Positions 18,161 to 25,228 of a stretch of 64,000 nt of DNA are shown piece by piece; the first letter of the stretch is position 1, and each line of letters starts with the position of its first letter. A program made the position numbers and the translations under genes. Source of the DNA: Fibrobacter sp. (GTDB lineage Bacteria; Fibrobacterota; Fibrobacteria; Fibrobacterales; Fibrobacteraceae); the NCBI RefSeq assembly GCF_017545445.1, contig NZ_JAFWOM010000067.1, forward strand, positions 1 through 64,000, given 5' to 3'. Under the pieces are notes generated by a model that was not told where the DNA came from, ran no database searches, and saw only the letters and a program-made list of their open reading frames with translations.

Positions 18161-18831
18161 GTTAAGAAATATAAGAATTTAGTGAGTAAATGTTGACTTG
18201 TAAATGTTTGTTGGTAAAAGTTAACTGGAAGATGGCGGCTAAGGGACGGCGGCGGTAGATGGCAGCTGAGTAATGGCGAATGCTTGACGTCGGCTGGGGG
18301 ATGACTGGGCAAATGTGAGATGCACTGTTGCTTTTTTTCCGTGTTTTTTTCATTGTTTTACATACTAAACTCTCCGAAACAGTCTTTTAGTATGCAAAAT
18401 GGAAATTGTTAATTTATTCGATTACATACTAAAAGAGAAAATTGACGTTTTAGTATGTAAAAAAGAGAGTCAAAGCATTCCAAAAAGCACATTAAATGGC
18501 ATTTTTGCTTTTCTAAAGCCTCGAAAAGCCCTCAAAACATCTTTTTAGATGCCGAAATTACATACTAAGACCCCCAAAAAATCCGTTTAGTATGTAAGGG
18601 ATAAAATACGATTACCCCAATTACATACTAAATGCGACCAAATGCATTTTTAGTATGTAATCGAGCCACCTTTTTTCGCTTTAAAAGGAATGACGATGCT
18701 AGAATGACGTTACGAATCTCCCCTGTTGCATATTTATACAACAAAAAGAAATTTAACATAGCACGTTTCCTTTTATATGGGGATAGATTATATTGTGCAT
18801 AATATGGATTAATTTCTAAAAGGTGTGGATA
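18161..18831. promoter_or_regulatory. Divergent intergenic region carrying a hairpin array
   Basis: A 671-nt gap without a visible gene between the divergent SAHH-like and CE4 genes. It holds the TTACATACTAAA inverted-repeat array (18358-18660). There is also a hairpin AAAAGCA/TGCTTTT near 18483-18512 and an AT-rich stretch with TTATATT (18789-18795) before the CE4 gene that may include its promoter. AAGGTG at about 18820 is the likely ribosome-binding site of the CE4 gene. Confidence 0.5.
18358..18660. repeat. Array of four 39-40 nt inverted-repeat elements (stem TTACATACTAAA)
   Basis: Elements at 18358-18397, 18422-18460, 18558-18597 and 18621-18660. Each has a left arm TTACATACTAA(A) and right arm TTTAGTATGTAA, with 15-17 nt of unrelated sequence in the loop. 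The first has one arm mismatch (GCAA for GTAA). Start-to-start distances are 64, 136 and 63 nt. Confidence 0.95.
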
Positions 18832-20193
18832 ATGAACTACAAGAAAATTTCTATCGCTGCAGTCACTGCAGGCATGTTTGCGGCTGGTTCCGCATTCGCC
18901 CAGACTGCCGAAATCGGCACTTGGTCAGGTTTCCGCAAGGGAGCGGCTTCGTTCACGTTTGACGACGGTGCACCGAGCCACGTGACTGACGCTGGTCCGA
19001 CGTTCAAGAAGTATGGCTACAAAGCCACCTTCAACCTGGTGGTGAACTGGAACCCCAACTGGAGCGGATTCCAGGGTTTGGCCGACGAAGGGCACGAAAT
19101 CGCAAGCCACAGCAACACCCACGGCCAAAACATGAGCGGCGAAGAAGCTTCTTCAAAAAAAGCCATCGAAGGCAAAATCAAGCAGAAATACGGCATCATC
19201 ACGGTCGCCTACCCAAACTGCAACGTGCCTAACGAAAGTGCGGTCAAGCAGAACTACATCGTAGGCCGAATCTGCAACGGCAGCTGGAAAGGCATGGGCG
19301 ACGAAATGGGCAAGGACGGTCCCTCCAACTGGGCTCAAGTTCCTGCCACCATGACCGGTGCCGAAGGCCAGCTCAAGAGCACGAACGACTTTACCGGCAG
19401 AATGCAGAAAGTCATCCAGAGCAACGGCTGGGCTGCATTCCTCACTCACGGTTTCCAGGGCAAGCAAAACGGCAACGCCAACTACTCCCCGACCGACCTC
19501 AACGCTATCGATGGAGCACTCAAGTGGGCCCAGCAGAACGACAAGGACATTTGGGTAGCCCCGATGGGCCATGTCGCCATGTACCTCAAGGAACGCAAGG
19601 CATCCAAGGTCGAAGCTAGCAGCAGCGGCGGAAACATCACCGTCAAGCTCACCCACAACATCGCTGACAACATTTCCAAGTACGACTATCCGCTTTCCAT
19701 CCGCGTGAAGTTCGACGGTTCCAAGGCCGAAGTGAAGCAGGGCGACGCCAAGCTCGAATCGAAGATTGACGGCGGATACATCTACTTTGACGCAGTCCCG
19801 AACGCAGGCGACATCGTGATTTCTGGCGGCGAAGCTCCGAAGCCGGAATCCAGCTCCAGCGTAGAAGCAACCTCTTCCAGCGCAACGGAAGCATCGAGTT
19901 CCAGCAGAAGCCATCATCATTCATCTTCTAGCACCGAACCGGGCTTATCCAGCGCGACAGAAGCTCTCCCGATGCAAGCAATTGACGGTCGCCACCTCGT
20001 AGCATACGTTGACGCAAGCGGCTACATCACCGTGCAGAACGCCCAGGGATTGAACATCACCGTGTTCAACAGCCTCGGTAACGTCGTCCGCACCACCAAG
20101 GGTATCGGCATGTTGCAGAAAGTCTATACCGGTGCCAAGGGCATGTATGTCGTAAAAATCGGCAACAGAGCTTGGACAATGAACATCAAGTAA
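18832..20193 (+). CDS. Secreted CE4 polysaccharide deacetylase / acetyl esterase with sorting tail
   Basis: A 453-residue exported enzyme. Signal peptide MNYKKISIAAVTAGMFAAGS...AFAQ (cleavage near 24). The NodB/CE4 domain (about 30-260) has motif 1 TFDDG (Asp44, Asp45) and motif 2 SHSNTH (His93, His97), the divalent-metal site; a late FLTHGF gives a motif-5-like His. CE4 enzymes remove acetyl groups from xylan, chitin or peptidoglycan; beside a GH5 cellulase and in this lineage, acetyl-xylan esterase is my preferred guess. A Ser-rich linker (about 340-380, with HHHSSSS) leads to a C-terminal beta domain (about 385-453: LNITVFNSLGNVVRTTKG...GMYVVKIG) like type IX-secretion sorting domains. The start at 18832 has AAGGTG upstream. 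Confidence 0.85.
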   Translation: MNYKKISIAAVTAGMFAAGSAFAQTAEIGTWSGFRKGAASFTFDDGAPSHVTDAGPTFKKYGYKATFNLVVNWNPNWSGFQGLADEGHEIASHSNTHGQNMSGEEASSKKAIEGKIKQKYGIITVAYPNCNVPNESAVKQNYIVGRICNGSWKGMGDEMGKDGPSNWAQVPATMTGAEGQLKSTNDFTGRMQKVIQSNGWAAFLTHGFQGKQNGNANYSPTDLNAIDGALKWAQQNDKDIWVAPMGHVAMYLKERKASKVEASSSGGNITVKLTHNIADNISKYDYPLSIRVKFDGSKAEVKQGDAKLESKIDGGYIYFDAVPNAGDIVISGGEAPKPESSSSVEATSSSATEASSSSRSHHHSSSSTEPGLSSATEALPMQAIDGRHLVAYVDASGYITVQNAQGLNITVFNSLGNVVRTTKGIGMLQKVYTGAKGMYVVKIGNRAWTMNIK

Positions 20194-20215
20194 TTCAAAA
20201 ATTCGTGGTTTAGGG

Positions 20216-20245
20216 AAAGCCCGCTCCGATTGGAGCGGGCTTTTT
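20216..20245 (+). terminator. Rho-independent terminator of the CE4 gene
   Basis: AAAGCCCGCTCC / GGAGCGGGCTTT stem with a GATT-type loop and a TTTTTG tail, 22 nt past the stop codon. Confidence 0.93.
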
Positions 20246-20273
20246 GTTTGAGTTGATAGGGTAAATATGAATA

Positions 20274-20303
20274 ACTCCCGTTCAATAATCAATGAACGGG
20301 AGT
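20274..20303. terminator. Hairpin between converging CE4 and lipoprotein genes
   Basis: Perfect 11-bp stem ACTCCCGTTCA / TGAACGGGAGT with an 8-nt loop. The better T-run (ACTTTTTA) is on the plus side; on the minus strand it would end the lipoprotein transcript. Confidence 0.65.
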
Positions 20304-20328
20304 ACTTTTTATTTAAGGTGTAATTGGA

Positions 20329-21306
20329 TTAGTCTTGATGTTCTTCATTCCGGTCATTTGAATCTTGATCTTGTCTAAACATTTGTTCATGTACGGATCG
20401 CATCGTATCTAGAAGTTCATCCATACTATATTCTGAACAGGATTCAGAAATACATGGTACATTAGGATAGTTTTCCCCATATTCTGAATCTGATCTGCAA
20501 TTATCTACAACATGGGCGGCATACTTTTTCCAATAAGGGTTTTTAAAGTGGTTATCGTCCTCTTCCCATGTTCTAGAAATAACACATTTATAAGTCCATA
20601 CTCCATTCGCCCCCGATTTATGGACGAAACCATTTTCTGCTATGCAATCTTGCATAAACTGCACCGTCATAACAGAATCCTTCGTTTTTAGATCCATACC
20701 AACAGATTTCGAATCAGCAGAAATCTTAAAATAATCGTTTACTCCTTCACTTAAACAATAGATACTTTTCAAGAAATCCCGCCTTGAAAAAGCAGTTTCA
20801 TCTACTGAAATTTCACCATACAGAACTCCATTTTCATCTTGCATTGTATATACGTCACCAAACTTATGATAAAAATTACCGCAAGTTCCATCTTCGGTCT
20901 TTGAGCATATCCAACCATTGCCATTTTGGTACGAAGTATCAATAACATCATTATTGATCAGAGCTTGCATCGCATCATCATAAGTCTGGCGGGCATTAAC
21001 CGTGTCAAAAGCTAAAACATACTGTTCGCCTTGAACCCCAGCAAAAGCGCTTGTCAGAAAAACAGCAGTCGCCTTATTGGGCCTAGACACTTCGTTCATC
21101 TTAGCCATAAGGGCAGCGCTCTTTTCTGCAGAAGTCGCATCTAACGGCAGTGTCACCGCCACGGTACTAGGCTGTTCATCAGCCCCCACCACCTTGTTAT
21201 CGGAACAAGCGATAAAGGCGCCCATCACGCTCATAGAAGCGAGCGAAAGCGGAATGATTTTTTTGAAGTGCATAGGAATCTTCCTTTGAATTTTTTTGAT
21301 ATTCAT
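20329..21306 (-). CDS. Lipoprotein of regulator-lipoprotein module 1
   Basis: A 325-residue predicted lipoprotein (lipobox AFIAC, Cys34). After the Cys it reads CSDNKVVGADEQP, matching a signature shared with three other lipoproteins in the window. Unlike the others it lacks a poly-Ser linker. The mature part has six or more cysteines (ICSKTEDGTCG, YCLSEG, DNCRSDS, CISESCS) and an acidic tail (DQDSNDRNEEHQD). The function is not recognised. It follows the TIGR02147 gene by 12 nt. A full AAGGAGG directly after that gene's stop sits 7 nt before the ATG at 21306, which decides the start; an internal ATG at 21273 would give a more ordinary signal peptide. Confidence 0.7.
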   Translation of the reverse strand: MNIKKIQRKIPMHFKKIIPLSLASMSVMGAFIACSDNKVVGADEQPSTVAVTLPLDATSAEKSAALMAKMNEVSRPNKATAVFLTSAFAGVQGEQYVLAFDTVNARQTYDDAMQALINNDVIDTSYQNGNGWICSKTEDGTCGNFYHKFGDVYTMQDENGVLYGEISVDETAFSRRDFLKSIYCLSEGVNDYFKISADSKSVGMDLKTKDSVMTVQFMQDCIAENGFVHKSGANGVWTYKCVISRTWEEDDNHFKNPYWKKYAAHVVDNCRSDSEYGENYPNVPCISESCSEYSMDELLDTMRSVHEQMFRQDQDSNDRNEEHQD

Positions 21307-21318
21307 AATTTTTCCTCC

Positions 21319-22134
21319 TTACACTTTTTCCGTCAGCGGGAAAAGCTGTAGATTTAAACGATAAACTTGGTTGATTTTCTTGGATTCGCCGGCGATGGCG
21401 ATGACATGTTTGCGAAAACGGTCCACCTCTTCGGAGATGCGATTCACAGCGGTTTCATCAACGCCAATCGTCACGCCCGAAATGTTGCGTTCACCAGGAG
21501 CGATTTTTTCGATGGCTTCGCGAGCAAGGTCAATCATCTGGCCGTTCATGGAGCGGAGCGCAAGCTTAAGTGCTTCGCCAGACCCTGTAATGACTTTGTC
21601 CGTTAGCTCATAGACATTTTCGCCAAGAGCCTTGAGGATGTCGAGCTTGACCAAGAGCTTTAGCGAATCACGGACTTGTTGCGCCGTGAAGGTGTGCTTG
21701 ATTTTCTTGGCAAGTTCACCCGGAAGCGCCCCCGGCATCAAAGGAGCAAGTTCACGAACAACAGAATTCACCGCCGATTCGTAATAGTCAAATGCATCAG
21801 CATTCAACACACGTGCACGCTGTTCGCTTGCAAATTCTTTCATTTTGCGGAACGTTTCTTTTCTCTTTTCGTCGTCTTTGGCATTCGTGAATTCGACCAT
21901 GAGCTTGAAATACTCTTGTTCAAATTCATTCATGCCCATCGCAGCAGCCACCAGAGGGACACCCACACGGCTCAGCGAACTTTTACCATCACAAACAAGT
22001 TTCAAGTATGACGGCGATGAGAATCCGGCAATCTTGGAAAATTCACGCCACGAGAACGCAGAGCTTCGTTTTCGCCAGTCAAAATAGTCAAGCATGTACT
22101 TTCGATAGTCTTGATATTCTGTTATCGACTTCAT
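21319..22134 (-). CDS. TIGR02147/DUF4423-family regulator-like protein, module 1
   Basis: A 271-residue protein of the TIGR02147 family. The N-terminus SITEYQDYRKYMLDYFDWRK is followed by FSWREFSKIAGFSSPSYLKL (about 25-45), a helix-turn-helix-like segment; the middle has the conserved VVRELAPLMPGALPGELAKK and the end the family signature INQVYRLNLQLFPL. By the HTH-like segment and gene order I infer a transcription regulator of the adjoining lipoprotein gene. The start at 22134 has AAGGAG 7 nt upstream. Unlike the other three copies it has no promoter against its ATG; it lies 90 nt downstream of a truncated paralogue that does, so it may be read from that promoter. Confidence 0.8.
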   Translation of the reverse strand: MKSITEYQDYRKYMLDYFDWRKRSSAFSWREFSKIAGFSSPSYLKLVCDGKSSLSRVGVPLVAAAMGMNEFEQEYFKLMVEFTNAKDDEKRKETFRKMKEFASEQRARVLNADAFDYYESAVNSVVRELAPLMPGALPGELAKKIKHTFTAQQVRDSLKLLVKLDILKALGENVYELTDKVITGSGEALKLALRSMNGQMIDLAREAIEKIAPGERNISGVTIGVDETAVNRISEEVDRFRKHVIAIAGESKKINQVYRLNLQLFPLTEKV

Positions 22135-22224
22135 GTTCATTCTCCTTACGGAAACAAATTCACTCTCATTCACTTTTTAGGAACTCAGGATTTTCCAAAT
22201 CAGATAATTTGCGACAAAAGTACT

Positions 22225-22563
22225 CTACCATAAAACAAGTCCACAACGAAACGGCTCACGCAATGCTTCCATTTTGCATAAGGCATCTTTTTTCTTGCCG
22301 TCATCCGTTATATTTGTGAAATCTACCATGTATTTGAAGTACTCGCACTCGTATTCACAAAGATCCATAGCTTTTGCCACTTGCGGGACTCCCACACGAC
22401 TCAGACAACCTTTGCCATCACAGACAAGTTTCAAGTACGATGGTGACGCAAACCCGGCTTGCTTGGAGAATTTACGCCACGAGAACGCAGAACTCCGTTT
22501 TCGCCAGTCGAAGTAATCTAGTATGTACTTTCGGTAATCCAAATATTCGGTTATCGGTTTCAA
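22225..22563 (-). pseudogene. Truncated TIGR02147 paralogue
   Basis: About 95 N-terminal residues closely match the gene downstream (DYRKYILDYFDWRKRSSAFS, AGFASPSYLKLVCDGKG). The match stops after KKDALCKMEAL, and a short unrelated tail ends in a stop. The usual ATG-AAC-ATG-AAG start reads TTG-AAC-TTG-AAA here, so both candidate ATGs are lost, though GGGAGG remains 6 nt before the second TTG. The promoter is intact. After the stop, another frame continues open (VEYFCRKLSDLENPEFLKSE), probably a remnant. Most likely a recombination-truncated copy; a short DNA-binding fragment initiated at TTG cannot be excluded. Confidence 0.75.
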
Positions 22564-22585
22564 GTTCAACCTCCCTACAAAATCA

Positions 22586-22614
22586 AATATACCTCATTTA
22601 GATTATGTTTGCAA
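22586..22614 (-). promoter_or_regulatory. Promoter of the truncated TIGR02147 copy
   Basis: TTGCAA (22609-22614), 17-nt spacer, TATATT (22586-22591). The word AAATGATAC (22621-22629; minus strand GTATCATTT) lies just upstream, as it does before the regulator promoter at 44516. Confidence 0.55.
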
Positions 22615-22882
22615 CACATAAAATGATACAAAGATTGCATTTTTTAGTAAAATTACGTAAATTTTACAAATTTCAAAAATTTTATAAATTAAATGAATCA
22701 CTCATGATTGCAGATGAATCAGAGGAGGGTTGCAATAGTTTCTGGTTATTGGCAATTAGTCATATGTTCTTGATAAAATCTTGAGGTAGTACGAGAAGGC
22801 ATGCACTTAAAACCGACCCCGGCACTGTGGCCGGGGTGACAAAGGTGGCGGGCATGACAAGCAACGGACTCGTGGCGTTTTC
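22615..22882. repeat. Intergenic region between the truncated regulator and the flavodiiron gene
   Basis: The AT-rich first part (to about 22700) aligns with the DNA upstream of the regulator at 44508 (shared AAATGATACAAA, TTTTAG.AAAAT.ACGT). Then comes a short-period run (GGTTATTGGCAATTAGTCAT) and a palindrome GGCACTGTGGCCGGGGTGAC at about 22821-22840. No gene is seen. Confidence 0.55.
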
Positions 22883-24040
22883 TTAAACCATCTCGGCCAC
22901 AAGTTTGTCCATAGCGGTTTCGGACTCGGCGTTGAGCGTTGACTTTACCGTCACTACCGTTTCGGCAAGAGTCACGTTCTTGAGCGTGGAAAGGATTTCC
23001 GTCATCTTCTTCGCTGCCATCGGGGCCCACGTGCCGTTCTCGATAACGCCCACCTTGCGGTTAGAATAATTCTTTGCCTTCAAGTGATTCAAGAAGTCTT
23101 CCATCACCGGGAAGAGGCCCGCATCGTATGTGGGGGCGGCCACCACCATGCGGTCGTAGCGGAAAGCGTCTTCGATGACTTCGGCCATGTCGCTGCGGGC
23201 AAGGTCAGAAACCACCACCTTCTCGACACCGGCAACCTTGAGCTTCTCGCCGAGCAATTCCGCGGCTTTCTTGGTTCCGCCGTAAATCGAGGCGAATGCC
23301 ACGAGCACGCCCTTGTCTTCGGGAGCGTAGCTGCTCCAAGTGTTGTACTTGTCGATGTAGTAGCCCAGATTTTCGGTGAGCACCGGGCCGTGCAGCGGGC
23401 AAATCGTCTTGATGTCGAGCGCGGCAGCCTTCTTGAGAACCGCCTGCACCTGGTTGCCGTACTTGCCCACGATATTGAAGTAGTAGCGGCGAGCTTCGCA
23501 TGCCCAGTCGTCCGGGTCGGCATCATAAACACCGAACTTGCCGAATGCGTCGGCGGAGAACAGCACCTTTTCGTTTTGTTCGTAGCTGAACAAAACTTCG
23601 GGCCAGTGCACCATCGGAGCACCGATAAACTGCAAAGCGTGAGCACCGAGCGCAAGCGTATCACCTTCCTTCACGGTCTGCGTCTTGATCGTTGCCGGGA
23701 GCGTCATGAACTGCGGCAACAGCGCGAACGCCTTCGCAGACGCCACGAGGGTTGCCTCCGGGTACTTTGCGACAAAGTCCGCAATGCCACCGGCGTGATC
23801 CGGTTCCAAGTGGTGAATCACCAAGTAATCCGGTTTGCGGCCAGCGAGAGCAGCTTCCAAGTTGGCAAGCCACTCGCTTACCTTGTGAGCATCGACCGTA
23901 TCCATCACGGCAATCTTTTCATCAACAATTACATACGAATTGTACGCCATGCCCTCGGGCACCACGTACTGGCCTTCGAACAAATCCAAATCGCGGTCAT
24001 CCACACCGATGTACTTGATGTTTTCGCTAAAGTTCTTCAT
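22883..24040 (-). CDS. FprA-type flavodiiron protein (O2/NO reductase)
   Basis: A 385-residue flavodiiron protein. The N-terminal metallo-beta-lactamase-like diiron domain has HHLEPDHAGG (HxExDH at 77-82), APMVHWPE and CPLHGP with the remaining ligands. The C-terminal flavodoxin domain (about 245-385) has FASIYGGTKKAAELLG binding FMN phosphate and AAPTYDAGLFPVMEDFL. Such enzymes reduce oxygen to water or NO to N2O and protect strict anaerobes, fitting a rumen bacterium. No rubredoxin gene is next to it. It has a normal family length and appears monocistronic. The start at 24040 lies after AGGAAT. Confidence 0.93.
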   Translation of the reverse strand: MKNFSENIKYIGVDDRDLDLFEGQYVVPEGMAYNSYVIVDEKIAVMDTVDAHKVSEWLANLEAALAGRKPDYLVIHHLEPDHAGGIADFVAKYPEATLVASAKAFALLPQFMTLPATIKTQTVKEGDTLALGAHALQFIGAPMVHWPEVLFSYEQNEKVLFSADAFGKFGVYDADPDDWACEARRYYFNIVGKYGNQVQAVLKKAAALDIKTICPLHGPVLTENLGYYIDKYNTWSSYAPEDKGVLVAFASIYGGTKKAAELLGEKLKVAGVEKVVVSDLARSDMAEVIEDAFRYDRMVVAAPTYDAGLFPVMEDFLNHLKAKNYSNRKVGVIENGTWAPMAAKKMTEILSTLKNVTLAETVVTVKSTLNAESETAMDKLVAEMV

Positions 24041-24328
24041 GACAATTCCTTTTTTGTGGGGAAATATAAAAAAGCCTACTTACGCCTTATGAAATTGACA
24101 GGGAATTATGCGATTTTCCTCAATCTGAACCTGTCGGAATTTCTTCAGCGGTCAATTTATCAACAGTTTTCCCGACACGCCTTGCGTATTTTCCCAACTC
24201 CAGCAAGTTCAGTTTACCTTTAATGGATAGGGATGCAAAGTGCCTAAATAGGTCGCCCTAGAACTTCAATATAGTGATTTAAGAGCGTTTTGTTAAAGGC
24301 AAAAACCATGTACCGTTCCTTCGTACCC
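24041..24328. other. Intergenic region without a recognised feature
   Basis: 288 nt between the flavodiiron gene and the decayed ATPase. A 44-codon open frame on the plus strand (24089-24223) has no ribosome site or recognisable content. No hairpin array or repeat family member is seen. Confidence 0.4.
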
Positions 24329-25094
24329 CTATTGCATGGATTTTTCAACTGTTATAGCAAAAAGGGTCTTGCGGCGGGCTGTATTTTGGCATAATGCTAA
24401 ACCGTTCGTGGCACTTGTCAATAACAGGCGCTTGTCTTCCGTTTCGTATTGGGTAAAATCAAGCTTGTACTGATTCAATATGTCGCGATGGATTCGCATG
24501 ACATCGTTCAGGTTGCTGTTGTCCGCAAAGTTGCTCACGGCCTCCGGCATGCCGCCCACGATAAGGTAGCGAGTGAACAGGTCCAGCATTTTTGGTTTAC
24601 CGCATCCATGACAGGAGTCCGGTTTTCGAAAGACGAACGCAAACTAGAAACGATGTTGTCGTCGATATTCGTGATTTGCAGGAATTCCTCAAAATCAAGC
24701 GGGAACATTTCTACCGTGGTCATGTAGCCCACCGGCGCAGAATCAAGATTCGTCAGTTCCACTCCAAGGAGCGATCCGCTCAAGACATATCGGAAACACC
24801 CTTCTTCCTCAAAGAACTTGATTTTGGTAATCATCTCCTTGTATTTCTGGACTTCGTCAATGAAGATGATTGTCTTGCCTCTTTCCAGTTTCTATATGCT
24901 AAGAGCCGAAAAAACCAGAACAAGGTCATCGACTGTTTTCGCAGCGGCAAGAATATCTACCGCGGCAGGGGTCTCTATGAGGTTTATCTCAAAGAAATCC
25001 GCGTGTTCTGCCGTTAGTACGCGTCGAATGGCGTGGTTTTTTCCCACCTGGCGAGCCCCTTTTACAAGCAACGCCTTGTTTGGCTAGTATTCAT
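24329..25094 (-). pseudogene. Decayed DUF4143-family AAA ATPase
   Basis: Reading the minus strand across frames gives PNKALLVKGARQVGKN (Walker A, with the final T/S replaced by Asn), IIFIDEVQKYKEMI (Walker B), EEGCFRYVLSGSLLGVEL, PLDFEEFL and RYLIVGGMPEAV, the order of DUF4143 ATPases, which are common accessory genes. At least three lesions are visible: the ATG at 25094 is out of frame with the P-loop, a TAG interrupts the frame at 24892-24894, and a one-base frameshift occurs at an A-run near 24590. The C-terminal domain stops early at 24329. It is a relic beside the restriction-modification operon. Its leader hairpin resembles one upstream of 30792. Confidence 0.85.
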
Positions 25095-25135
25095 CTTTCC
25101 TCCCTCCGCCTACATGCATAAAAAGGCGGGGCTTT
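25095..25135 (-). promoter_or_regulatory. Leader hairpin of the decayed ATPase (GCCCCGC type, copy 2)
   Basis: On the minus strand AAAGCCCCGCC, then TTTTTATGCATGTA, then GGCGGAGGGAGG, with the ATG a few bases on. The stem CCGCC/GGCGG closes a loop containing ATGCATGT; GGGAGG is the ribosome site. It aligns with the leader at 30746-30791. Confidence 0.6.
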
Positions 25136-25228
25136 GATTGTTTTGCTTCGTGCGCGGAAAACAATTTCTACACACTTGTGCACTAAATGTAAATTACTAG
25201 ATGGCGGTTGTCAAGAGGTTTTGACAAA

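Noticed and set aside
18358-18660. CRISPR array
   Set aside because: The elements are imperfect inverted repeats with variable loops, spacers range from 23 to 97 nt, and no cas gene is present.
23084-24223. 379-codon open frame on the plus strand
   Set aside because: Antisense shadow of the flavodiiron gene.
24089-24223. 44-codon open frame on the plus strand
   Set aside because: No ribosome site and no recognisable content.
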